From NCBI GenBank assembly GCA_910586365.1, contig CAJUGP010000006.1:52656-74970 (forward strand): DNA of 22,315 nucleotides, read 5' to 3'. The notes below the pieces were generated by a model. It worked only from the letters and a program-made list of their open reading frames with translations. It was not told the DNA's origin and ran no database searches. Made by a program: the position numbers and the translations under genes. This document shows, in pieces, positions 6,932-14,396 of the stretch; the first letter of the stretch is position 1; every line of letters begins with the position of its first letter. The DNA comes from an uncultured Christensenella sp. GTDB taxonomy: Bacteria > Bacillota > Clostridia > Christensenellales > Borkfalkiaceae.

Positions 6932-8017
6932 ATGGTGATAAAAAAATTGACGCTGCGCAATTTCAGAAATTACGTTGAGGAGAGTTTTTCGTTCTGCGAA
7001 GGGCTTAATATCCTCACGGGAAAAAACGCGCAGGGCAAAACGAACTGCGCCGAAGCGGTGTTTTATCTTTGCACGGGCGCGTCCCTGCGCATCCGTCACG
7101 AAAAGCAGCTTATTCGTCACGGCGAGGAGTGCGCCGAAATTTCGGCGGAAGCGCAAAGTCGTTTCGGGACGGTGACGCTCGGCGCGAAAATTTACGAAAA
7201 CAAGCGCGAATTATACGTAAACGGCAATAAGCTTTCGCGTGCGGTCGATTTCTTGGGAAACATGAACAGCGTGTTTTTCTCGCCGGGGGAGCTGCGGCTC
7301 ATTCAGGACGGACCCGACGAACGACGCAGATTTTTGGATATTTCCATTTCGCAGACTTCCAAACGCTATTGCACCGCGCTTTCGCGCTATCAGAAAATTT
7401 TAATGCAGCGCAACAATCTGCTCAAAGACAAAAGGTGGGATTACGTTTTCGATACGTTGCCCGTTTGGGACGAGCAGTTCGCGCTGTACGCCGCGAAGGT
7501 CGTTTCCGAACGGCGGGCATATCTTGCGCGGCTTTCGCCCTTCGCTGCCGAGGCGCACGCCTTTTTGACGGACGGCGCGGAAACGCTGTCGTTGGGCATG
7601 GACGGCAATTACGGCGCCGACGAAGAAAGCGCGCGGCGGAAAATTTGCAGCGATCTCGTTTCGTCGCGCGAACGCGATCTGCGTTTGGGGTTTACCTCGG
7701 TCGGACCGCACCGCGACGATATCCGCATTCTCATCGGCGGAAGCGAAGCGCGCGGCTTTTCCTCGCAGGGGCAGGCGCGGACGGCGGCGCTCTCGATGAA
7801 GCTTGCCGAGGCGCGCATTTTCGAGGAAACGACGGGCGAAAAACCCGTGCTCATTCTCGACGACGTGATGAGCGAGCTCGATCTTCCCCGCCGCAGAAAG
7901 CTGTTGGATCGGGTAAAGGATACGCAGTGTATTTTGACCTGCACGCATGCCGAACGCGTGTTATACGGCGCGGAGAGCAACCGTATCCGTATCCAAGACG
8001 GCAGGATCATAAAATAA
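6932..8017 (+). CDS. recF: DNA replication and repair protein RecF
   Basis: This SMC-like ATPase acts with RecO and RecR to load RecA at single-strand gaps. The 361 residues open with the family start VIKKLTLRNFRNY. Walker A is GKNAQGKT (30-37), the ABC-type signature is SSQGQ (277-281) inside GFSSQGQARTAALSMK, and Walker B is LILDD (307-311) followed by VMSELD, with a D-loop. The start is ATG at 6932. The Shine-Dalgarno is poor (only AGG at 6919-6921), and a GTG one codon on is an alternative with no effect on the domain. It normally follows dnaA and dnaN on the same strand; here it diverges from dnaA and dnaN is missing. The next gene is 85 bp away. Confidence 0.96.
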   Translation: MVIKKLTLRNFRNYVEESFSFCEGLNILTGKNAQGKTNCAEAVFYLCTGASLRIRHEKQLIRHGEECAEISAEAQSRFGTVTLGAKIYENKRELYVNGNKLSRAVDFLGNMNSVFFSPGELRLIQDGPDERRRFLDISISQTSKRYCTALSRYQKILMQRNNLLKDKRWDYVFDTLPVWDEQFALYAAKVVSERRAYLARLSPFAAEAHAFLTDGAETLSLGMDGNYGADEESARRKICSDLVSSRERDLRLGFTSVGPHRDDIRILIGGSEARGFSSQGQARTAALSMKLAEARIFEETTGEKPVLILDDVMSELDLPRRRKLLDRVKDTQCILTCTHAERVLYGAESNRIRIQDGRIIK

Positions 8018-8120
8018 CGCGCTCTGCGCCCGTAACCTTGCGCGCGGGCGTTGTATCGTTTCATAAATTCCGCGCATACTGTAATCGACGGGAAACACGG
8101 AAATGACCAAAGGATTCAGA

Positions 8121-9386
8121 ATGTTATTCGCGCTCCTCGCCGCGGGGAGCGTTTTATTATGCGGCAACGCGGGCGGAAGGGTAAAACGCGGCGTTACGAT
8201 CGACGGCGTTGAAATCGGCGGACTTTCGTACGGCGAAGCCGAAGCGCGCGTGCGCGAACAGCGTTCTAACGCTTCTTTGACCGTTCGCACGGCGGACGGC
8301 GGCGTTTCTTATACCCTCGATTACCGCGACGACGTATCTTCGCTCGTCCGATCCGCCAAACGCGGGCAGAATTTGACTTCTTCCGCCTGTACGGAATGGG
8401 TGAACGCCGAAACCGAGCTTGCCGCGCTGTGCAAAAAAACGGCGCGCGATCCCGTGGACGCGAAGGTGTTTTTCACCAAACAGGGGAAGTTTTTTTATAC
8501 GCCCGAACGGCAGGGGCTTTGCTGCGATTATGAAAAATCGCTTGCCGCCGCGCTTGCCGCCGTGCGCGGGGGAAAAACGCGCGTCGCGCTGGAAACGCGC
8601 GCTGTTCAGCCTGCCGTTACGGTGCAAGCGTTAAAGGAGCGCACGCAAAGGCTCGCCTCGTTCGTGAACTATTTCGACGGCGCGAATGCCGACCGTTCGC
8701 ACAATATCGTCTTAGCATGTACGAGGATATGCGGCACGATCTTGCCCGCGGGCGGCGAATTTTCGTTTAACGCGACGGTGGGAAAACGCACGGAAGAAAA
8801 CGGATTCCGCACCGCGAACGTCATTTTCGAGGGCGAATTCGTGCCGGGCGTGGGCGGCGGAGTTTGTCAGGCGAGCACCACGCTTATGAACTGCGCCGTG
8901 CGCGCGGGGCTGTGCGTGAGCGAAAGCCGCCCGCATTCGCTGAGCGTTTCTTACGTGCCGCCTTCATGTGACGCGATGGTATCGGAATACAGCGATCTGC
9001 GCCTCGTCAATCCCTACGCTTACCCCGTTTATATCGCGGCGGAAACGGGAAAATCGTTCGTGCGCTTTACAGTGTACGGCTTGCCCGACGGGAAACGCTA
9101 CGCGCTTGAAAGCAGCGTAACGGAGCGCGTTGCGCCGCCGCCCGAAAAAATCATTGAGGGCGACGAGGAAAAAACGGTGCGCGCCGAAAAAGAGGGGATC
9201 GCAAGCGAAAGCTATCTTTGCGTATACGAGGGCGAACGGCTGGTTTCGCGGACGCTGTTCCGCCGCGACCGTTACGCCGTCGTGCAGGGGATAAAGCAGG
9301 TCAAAAAACAAGAACAAAGCGGACAAACGCCGCCTTTGGCTGCCGATACGGCGCAAAAAGAAGAAAAAAATTCGAAAACGCCATGA
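8121..9386 (+). CDS. VanW-family exported protein with G5-like tail
   Basis: A surface or secreted protein of the VanW family (YoaR-like), whose members occur near cell-wall genes but lack a settled biochemical function. Counting from an ATG at 8103, the order is hydrophobic signal/anchor (7-25), a region like PG_binding_4 (about 33-180), the VanW domain (about 186-327) with RSHNIVLACTRICGTILPAG and VPGVGGGVCQASTTLMN, and a C-terminal segment (about 342-400) with the pattern of a G5 domain, ending in a polar Gln/Lys tail. I prefer the ATG at 8121 (residue 7) because AAAGGA (8109-8114) sits 6 nt before it; the ATG at 8103 has only GGAAA upstream. The cysteine at the end of the hydrophobic stretch is preceded by Leu-Leu and is not a lipobox. 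It may share transcription with recF. Confidence 0.83.
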   Translation: MLFALLAAGSVLLCGNAGGRVKRGVTIDGVEIGGLSYGEAEARVREQRSNASLTVRTADGGVSYTLDYRDDVSSLVRSAKRGQNLTSSACTEWVNAETELAALCKKTARDPVDAKVFFTKQGKFFYTPERQGLCCDYEKSLAAALAAVRGGKTRVALETRAVQPAVTVQALKERTQRLASFVNYFDGANADRSHNIVLACTRICGTILPAGGEFSFNATVGKRTEENGFRTANVIFEGEFVPGVGGGVCQASTTLMNCAVRAGLCVSESRPHSLSVSYVPPSCDAMVSEYSDLRLVNPYAYPVYIAAETGKSFVRFTVYGLPDGKRYALESSVTERVAPPPEKIIEGDEEKTVRAEKEGIASESYLCVYEGERLVSRTLFRRDRYAVVQGIKQVKKQEQSGQTPPLAADTAQKEEKNSKTP

Positions 9387-9393
9387 AAATGAG

Positions 9394-9422
9394 TTGATTT
9401 TTCTTGCATAATCCTTTATAAT
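9394..9422 (+). promoter_or_regulatory. Sigma-A-type promoter of rplS
   Basis: TTGATT (9394-9399) and a perfect TATAAT (9417-9422) are separated by exactly 17 bp. It starts 8 bp after the VanW-family stop. Transcription from about 9430 gives a leader of roughly 95 nt before rplS. Confidence 0.82.
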
Positions 9423-9430
9423 GTTTCAGT

Positions 9431-9500
9431 GACTTCGGGTATTCCTCTGCCGCAGCCGCAAACGGCGGCAAAAATCAAGACGGGAATGAATACCGCGTGA
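9431..9500 (+). promoter_or_regulatory. Structured rplS 5' leader, candidate L19 leader RNA
   Basis: An outer stem pairs GGTATTC (9438-9444) with GAATACC (9488-9494). Inside it TGCCGC (9448-9453) pairs with GCGGCA (9465-9470), leaving an unpaired A-rich stretch (AAAAATCAAGA) and CGGGAAT on the 3' side. Autoregulatory L19 leaders are known in Firmicutes, and this element has the right place and size. I cannot confirm a match to the published consensus, so the assignment is inferred from location and pairing. Confidence 0.5.
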
Positions 9501-9523
9501 ACTATACAGGAGGTAAAGTCAAC

Positions 9524-9865
9524 ATGGGACTCATCGAGCAAATCGAATCCGAGGGTTTGAAAAAGGACGTTCCCGCGTTTAACGTGGGCGATACCGTGAA
9601 AGTCGGTTACCGTATCATCGAGGGCGGCAAGGAGAGAATCCAGAATTTCGAGGGCGTCGTGATCGCAAGAAAGGGCGGTTCGGTCCGCGAAACGTTCACC
9701 GTGCGCCGTCTTTCGTTCGGCGTCGGCGTGGAACGCTGCTTCCCCCTTCATTCCCCCAAGGTGGCGTACGTCACCGTCGTGCGCGCGGGTAAGGTGCGCA
9801 GAGCCAAACTCTATTATCTGAGAGGGCGTACGGGTAAGGCTGCGAAAATTAAGGAAAAGAAATAA
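9524..9865 (+). CDS. rplS: 50S ribosomal protein L19
   Basis: A 113-residue protein of the large ribosomal subunit near the 30S interface. Hallmarks are the opening GLIEQIESEGLKKDVPAF, FNVGDTVKVGYRIIEG, RIQNFEGVVIARKGG and the RRAKLYYLRGRTGKAAKI tail; length is normal for L19 (about 115). The ATG at 9524 is preceded by AGGAGGT (9508-9514) at 9-nt spacing, which decides the start over an in-frame GTG at 9497 that would cover the ribosome binding site. It has its own promoter, leader and terminator. The usual rimM-trmD neighbours upstream are absent. In Bacillus it lies in the same broad region as dprA-topA, as it does here. Confidence 0.97.
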   Translation: MGLIEQIESEGLKKDVPAFNVGDTVKVGYRIIEGGKERIQNFEGVVIARKGGSVRETFTVRRLSFGVGVERCFPLHSPKVAYVTVVRAGKVRRAKLYYLRGRTGKAAKIKEKK

Positions 9866-9873
9866 TCGGTACG

Positions 9874-9905
9874 AAAAAGTCCGCCGTTTGGGCGGACTTT
9901 TTTCT
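9874..9905 (+). terminator. Intrinsic terminator of rplS
   Basis: AAAAAGTCCGCC (9874-9885) and GGCGGACTTTTT (9891-9902) form a perfect 12-bp stem with a GTTTG loop, followed by further T residues. It lies 8 bp after the rplS stop. Confidence 0.93.
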
Positions 9906-9944
9906 TTTTTTCCGAAATTTCAGCAAAAACATAGAGCAAAAATA

Positions 9945-9973
9945 TTTACAATTTTGTTTTAATCGGTTAGAAT
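9945..9973 (+). promoter_or_regulatory. Sigma-A-type promoter of the lipoprotein/glycosyltransferase unit
   Basis: TTTACA (9945-9950) and TAGAAT (9968-9973) are separated by 17 bp, and the flanks are AT-rich. It follows the rplS terminator and gives a leader of about 40 nt before the lipoprotein. No strong promoter or terminator was found downstream, so it may serve much of the comM-to-trxA run. Confidence 0.75.
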
Positions 9974-10021
9974 AGAGTACGATATCTAATCTAATTATAA
10001 TAAGGAAAGGAATTTTCTTAT

Positions 10022-10702
10022 ATGAAAAAGACGAAAACAAAACTGTTTGCGTTCGCCTTTGCCGTGCTTTGCTCGCTCGCGTGCTTTGCAGGCTGTAAAG
10101 GGAACGGCTCGACGAACGGCGCTTACCGTTTGCGCGATTCGCAAGGGGACAAGCCGTACACCGTATTATTTGAAATCGCAAATCCTTCGCGCCCCGTCGG
10201 CGACGGGTTATACGAAACAACGGCGTATCTGCGGCTCGTGGGCGTGTACGTCAAGGCGCGAAAAGCCGATTCGGATACGGGCAAGGTGAACGTGCGGCTC
10301 GAACGGTGCGTGGCGCAGGACAATGAAAACGAACCGTTCGGCGCAACCTATTGGTTCGACGGCGTTGTGGAGAACAAGAAATCGCACTTAAACGGCTGGT
10401 ACACGCCTTTCCCCGCCGATCTGAGCGAGGATAAGGGCATTCAGGCGGGCAACCTGCATATTACGTCGTATAAATATTGGCGGCTGCGCTGCACGGGCGG
10501 CGATCTGTATCTCGACGAAGTGGTGTTTATCGGCGAAGTGCTTGACGAGAAAGACGGAAAGGGCACGGGCGAATACAGTCTTGTCCCCGCGCTCATTCAT
10601 ACCGCCACGCCGCACGGCGAAGAGACGCAATCGCGCGCCAATCAAAAAGCCAAAATATTGCTCGACGGGCAGCCTTCCTCGGTTGCGGAAGTCGTGAAAT
10701 AA
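10022..10702 (+). CDS. Lipoprotein related to the ectodomain of the next gene
   Basis: A 226-residue predicted lipoprotein of unknown function. The signal peptide (1-24: Lys-rich start, hydrophobic core) ends in a lipobox-like FAGC with Cys25 as the likely lipidated residue; Phe at -3 is unusual but tolerated. The mature part looks beta-rich, and YKYWRLRCTGGDLYLDEVVF (150-169) resembles strands of galactose-binding-like (discoidin-type) folds. It is related to the extracytoplasmic N-terminal domain of the following protein: FEIANPS (50-56) matches FELKNPS there, and over the 33 residues from 149 thirteen are identical in my hand alignment. The C-terminal QKAKILLDGQPSS also has a counterpart. 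The ATG at 10022 follows AAGGAAAGG (10002-10010). It probably decorates or partners the neighbouring enzyme; carbohydrate binding is inferred. Confidence 0.72.
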   Translation: MKKTKTKLFAFAFAVLCSLACFAGCKGNGSTNGAYRLRDSQGDKPYTVLFEIANPSRPVGDGLYETTAYLRLVGVYVKARKADSDTGKVNVRLERCVAQDNENEPFGATYWFDGVVENKKSHLNGWYTPFPADLSEDKGIQAGNLHITSYKYWRLRCTGGDLYLDEVVFIGEVLDEKDGKGTGEYSLVPALIHTATPHGEETQSRANQKAKILLDGQPSSVAEVVK

Positions 10703-10728
10703 ATACTTTACGGGAAATGGGAAACATT

Positions 10729-12840
10729 ATGAAGAGATTAAAAAATATTTCACTTACTGCGCTTATCTTCTTTATCGTTGCGTTTTTGTTTCTTGCCGTC
10801 GGGCTTGGCTCGCTCGGCACGGTGCGCGGTACGGGCAAGGCGTACGAGCTGCGCGTTCACAGCACGACCAACGCAAAAGAACCCGTTACGTTCGAGCTGA
10901 AAAATCCCTCTTACGTGAAAGACGGCAAAACCGTGACCGATTATTATATGGTGCGGCACGTATACCTCAACGTGGCGGCGATTTACAACGAAGAGGACGA
11001 ATCGGCGAAAATCACGCTCGGCAGAGGCGCGTCGACGACGGCAAGCTCGTTCACCTACGAGAGCAACCTCGGCAACCTTAAGTTCAAGGAATCGACGCAG
11101 GGCGAGAAAAAAGAGCGTTATATTGAAAACGCCGTCGGAAATTGGATCGAACCGTTCGATCTCACCGTTACGGACGACAGCAACCTGCGCGTCGCCACGT
11201 ATAAGTATTATAAGCTGACCGCCGCGACCTGCAATCTTCTGATCAACGAAATCGTGTTCGTGGGCGAACAGCTGCTCGACGAGGACGGCAATTCAAGCGT
11301 AAACGGCGAGCCTTCGGGCAAACTCAAAGTGATCCCCGCGGAAATTTATTATGCGCCGCCCATGCTCGACGGTGAGGACGCGGAAAAAGAGGACGAGGCG
11401 ACGGCGAAAAAACGCGCGTCCGCGCTCATCGACGCGCAGCACGTTCCTTCTATGGCGCAATCGTCGTTTTTCCGTTTGGGCACGGAAGAAATTTATTCCA
11501 TGACCACCGTGGCGGAAATGCGGCTCGGCAACGTGTTCTATAAGTCGGGCAGCAACAAAGCCGTGAACGTTTACCACGGCGACAGCGTATATAATTCCCT
11601 CGGCACGAGTATTTTAGGGCTTGGCGTTGCGATCTTCGGGAACAGTCCGTTCGGATTGCGGTTCTTTCCGATGCTGGCAAGCTTCGGCGTGCTCATGTTC
11701 GGTTATTTCTTCGTAAAAGAGCTTTGCAAAAGCGAAAAAGCGGGGCTTGTGTTTGCCGTGCTCTACGCGCTTTCCAACTTCTTCCTCGGATTGGGGCACT
11801 TCGGAACGCCGCTCACGATCGGGTTGTTCTTCTTCACGGCGTCGCTTTACTTCATGTATCGGTTCTATAACCGCGGCATACGGAAAACGAACGTGCGCAG
11901 CTTGCTGCCGCTCATCTCGTCGGGCTTGCTTTGCGCCGGCGCGGTGTGCGTGAACGGCGTGTATATCTTGGCGGCGCTTGCCGTTGTCGGTTTGTTTGCG
12001 GCGGGCATGGTGCGCCAGAACAGAGCGCGCCGCCTGTACCTCGATCAGGCGATCGCGGTCGCGGAAGAGGTAGAGGCGCGCGAAAGCGCCGAACCGCCCG
12101 TATTAAGCGAGGAAGGCGAACCGCTGCCCAAGCCTTTGAGCGAGAGCAAACGCCGCGTTCTCGAAATCGTAGACGAATATAAATGGAAGAACTCGGCGGC
12201 GCTCGCGGCGTTCGGAACGGCGCTCGTCGTGGGCGGCATGCTGTTGTCGCTTCTGTTCCTGTTGCCCGTGTACTTCCCGTACGTCAAGCTTTACGATAAT
12301 CCCAACGCGCCCCGCTTAAATCTCTTTCAGCTCATGGGCAAGCTGTTTGCGGGCGGCTTCGTCGGATCGAACGGCGGCACGTGCGCCTATCACCCGTTCT
12401 ACCGCATTTTTGCGGGCGCGGGGAGCATGTACGGGGTGACAGCCGTCGTCATGAACACCGTTGCGCTTTTGATCGGACTGCTCGGCGTGGCTTACGCCGT
12501 GTATAAAATCGTGCTTGTGTGCATGAAAAAGATCGAGGGCAAAGAGGCGCGCATCGCGCTGCGCCGCGCGGTCGTTCCGCTCGGTCTTATCGTGACGGGC
12601 GCGGTTTTGGGTTCGTTCGGCGGCGGCGCGCTTGCGTTTATCGCACTCGTGTATCTGGGTATGTTCGCGCTTGCGGCGGAATGCGTGCGCGACGCGTGCG
12701 AACGCGAATGGGCGGGTCGTACGGCGGCGAAAATCTGCGTGTGGGTCGGTCTCGGTCTGCTGTGCGCCGCGTTCCTGGTGTTTGCGGTGTTCACGTTCTC
12801 CATTCCGCTGCCCGCGATTTTTGTCGGTAATTTTGTTTGA
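10729..12840 (+). CDS. GT-C/PMT-like membrane glycosyltransferase with inserted ectodomain
   Basis: A 703-residue polytopic protein resembling lipid-carrier-dependent GT-C transferases (GT39/ArnT-like). It has one N-terminal membrane helix (about 7-30), an exposed soluble domain (about 36-235) related to the upstream lipoprotein, then a loop with EEIYSMTTVAEMRL (253-266) and VAIFGNSPFGLRFFPML (300-316), matching the placement of the DE motif and the 'FG..PFG.R..P' segment of the PMT family. About nine or ten further helices follow, with a hydrophilic, charged loop at about 428-486. At the DE position the pair reads Glu-Glu, so catalysis is uncertain. I chose the ATG at 10729: an ATG at 10717 has a purine tract abutting it with no spacing, while GGGAAA at 10719-10724 suits 10729. 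The gene begins 26 bp after the lipoprotein stop. Donor and acceptor are unknown; it could also be a non-catalytic GT-C homologue. Confidence 0.68.
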   Translation: MKRLKNISLTALIFFIVAFLFLAVGLGSLGTVRGTGKAYELRVHSTTNAKEPVTFELKNPSYVKDGKTVTDYYMVRHVYLNVAAIYNEEDESAKITLGRGASTTASSFTYESNLGNLKFKESTQGEKKERYIENAVGNWIEPFDLTVTDDSNLRVATYKYYKLTAATCNLLINEIVFVGEQLLDEDGNSSVNGEPSGKLKVIPAEIYYAPPMLDGEDAEKEDEATAKKRASALIDAQHVPSMAQSSFFRLGTEEIYSMTTVAEMRLGNVFYKSGSNKAVNVYHGDSVYNSLGTSILGLGVAIFGNSPFGLRFFPMLASFGVLMFGYFFVKELCKSEKAGLVFAVLYALSNFFLGLGHFGTPLTIGLFFFTASLYFMYRFYNRGIRKTNVRSLLPLISSGLLCAGAVCVNGVYILAALAVVGLFAAGMVRQNRARRLYLDQAIAVAEEVEARESAEPPVLSEEGEPLPKPLSESKRRVLEIVDEYKWKNSAALAAFGTALVVGGMLLSLLFLLPVYFPYVKLYDNPNAPRLNLFQLMGKLFAGGFVGSNGGTCAYHPFYRIFAGAGSMYGVTAVVMNTVALLIGLLGVAYAVYKIVLVCMKKIEGKEARIALRRAVVPLGLIVTGAVLGSFGGGALAFIALVYLGMFALAAECVRDACEREWAGRTAAKICVWVGLGLLCAAFLVFAVFTFSIPLPAIFVGNFV

Positions 12841-12870
12841 TCATTTTACAATATACGGGGGAAGATACGA

Positions 12871-14394
12871 ATGATAGCGAAAATTATCTGTTATGCGCTG
12901 AACGGACTCGACGGCGTGCCCGTCGAGGTCGAAACCGACGTTAACCGCGGCGTGCCCTCTTACGAAATGGTGGGACTGCCCGATACCGTTGTCAAAGAGA
13001 GCAAGGAACGCGTGCGTTCTGCGTTGAAAAACAGCGGACTGCTCTTCCCCGTCAATAAGATCACCATTAACTTCGCGCCTGCCGATCTGAAAAAAGAGGG
13101 TGCGTCGTTCGATTTAGCCGTCGCCGTGAGCCTGCTCAAAGCGAGCGAACAGCTCATCGGCACCGATTTGAGCGATACGGTCTTTTTGGGTGAGCTTGCC
13201 TTAAACGGCGATCTGCGCCCCGTATCGGGGTTATTGCCCATACTGATTTCGGCAAAAGGGCACGGCTTCACGAAATTTATCATACCCGAGGCGAACGCCA
13301 AAGAAGCGCGCTTTTTGGGCGGCGCGCAAATTTACCCTGCGCGCACGCTCACCGAGGTGGTGCGCCACCTTGTCGGCACGGTGCCGATCGCTCCGCTCGA
13401 AACAAAAAAGTTCGTCGTCGGCGCGGCAAAGGAAGGCTCCGCCGATCTCAAATACGTCATGGGTCAGCCCGTTGCGCGCCGCGCGCTCGAAATCGCCGTT
13501 GCGGGCGGTCATAACCTATTGATGGTAGGTCCTCCCGGCGCGGGTAAAACGATGCTTGCGCGGTGCTTACCTACCGTCATGCCCGATCTGTCGTTCGAGG
13601 AAGCGCTCGAAATTACCAAAATACATTCGGTTGCGGGCGTGCTGGGCGAAGAGGGCATTGTTTCCGAACGTCCTTTCCGTACGCCGCATCATACGGCGAC
13701 CACCGTTTCGATGTGCGGCGGCGGAAACAAAATCGTGCACCCCGGCGAGATTTCGCTGGCGCACGGGGGCGTGCTCTTTTTAGACGAATTGCCCGAATAC
13801 AAGCGTTCGACGCTCGAAGCGCTGCGTCAGCCGTTAGAGGACGGCGTGATCACCGTTTCGCGCGCGGGCGGCACGTTTTCCTATCCTGCGCGGTTCATGC
13901 TCTGCGCGAGCATGAATCCCTGCCCCTGCGGCAATTACGGTTCGGCGGACAGAACGTGCACCTGTTCTCCTTCGGAGATCCGCCGTTACCGAAAGCGCGT
14001 TTCCGGTCCGCTGCTCGACCGCATCGACTTGCAGGTGGAGGTCGACAGCGTGGCGTACGACGATTTGACCTCTGCGAGCATGGCGGAAAGTTCCGCCGAG
14101 GTGAAAGAGCGCGTCAACCTCGTGCGCAACATACAGCGCAGCCGTTTCGAGGGAAGCGCGGTAAGCGCCAATGCCGAAATGGGCGAACGCGAGCTGCGCG
14201 CCTTCTGCGCGCTCAGCGAAGAGGGCGACAGGATCCTGCGCGACGCATTCGAGCGTTTGAAGCTCTCCGCGCGCGCCCGTTCGCGTATCGTGAAAGTGGC
14301 GCGGACGATCGCCGATTTGGATATGAGCGAGGAAATCTTGCCCAAACACGTATACGAAGCGGCGTCTTACAGAATTTACGATAAACTCGGTTGA
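12871..14394 (+). CDS. comM: ComM/YifB-family Mg-chelatase-like AAA+ ATPase
   Basis: ComM is a hexameric branch-migration helicase that helps integrate incoming single-stranded DNA during natural transformation; homologues are also common in bacteria not known to be competent. The 507-residue length is standard. The N-terminal Lon-like fold (about 1-170) carries GLPDTVVKESKERVRSAL and INFAPADLKKEGASFDLA. The AAA+ core has Walker A GPPGAGKT (220-227) and Walker B VLFLDE (301-306), then the cysteine motif MNPCPCGNYG (348-357) and a C-terminal Mg-chelatase domain. The ATG at 12871 follows GGGGGAAG. It runs directly into dprA, a common functional pairing. The 30-bp gap upstream shows no promoter. 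Confidence 0.95.
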   Translation: MIAKIICYALNGLDGVPVEVETDVNRGVPSYEMVGLPDTVVKESKERVRSALKNSGLLFPVNKITINFAPADLKKEGASFDLAVAVSLLKASEQLIGTDLSDTVFLGELALNGDLRPVSGLLPILISAKGHGFTKFIIPEANAKEARFLGGAQIYPARTLTEVVRHLVGTVPIAPLETKKFVVGAAKEGSADLKYVMGQPVARRALEIAVAGGHNLLMVGPPGAGKTMLARCLPTVMPDLSFEEALEITKIHSVAGVLGEEGIVSERPFRTPHHTATTVSMCGGGNKIVHPGEISLAHGGVLFLDELPEYKRSTLEALRQPLEDGVITVSRAGGTFSYPARFMLCASMNPCPCGNYGSADRTCTCSPSEIRRYRKRVSGPLLDRIDLQVEVDSVAYDDLTSASMAESSAEVKERVNLVRNIQRSRFEGSAVSANAEMGERELRAFCALSEEGDRILRDAFERLKLSARARSRIVKVARTIADLDMSEEILPKHVYEAASYRIYDKLG

Positions 14395-14396
14395 TC

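Noticed and set aside
8027..8050. Terminator after recF (CGCCCG/CGGGCG hairpin)
   Set aside because: The loop is 12 nt, the stem only 6 bp, and no T-run follows, so it is too weak to call.
8103..8200. VanW-family protein as a lipoprotein
   Set aside because: The cysteine after the hydrophobic stretch is preceded by Leu-Leu rather than a small residue, so no lipobox.
9497..9523. GTG start for rplS
   Set aside because: It would translate through the AGGAGGT ribosome binding site and add nine non-L19 residues.
9996..10001. Second TATAAT before the lipoprotein
   Set aside because: No -35-like sequence lies 16-18 bp upstream and it sits too close to the ribosome binding site. The 9945/9968 pair is far better.
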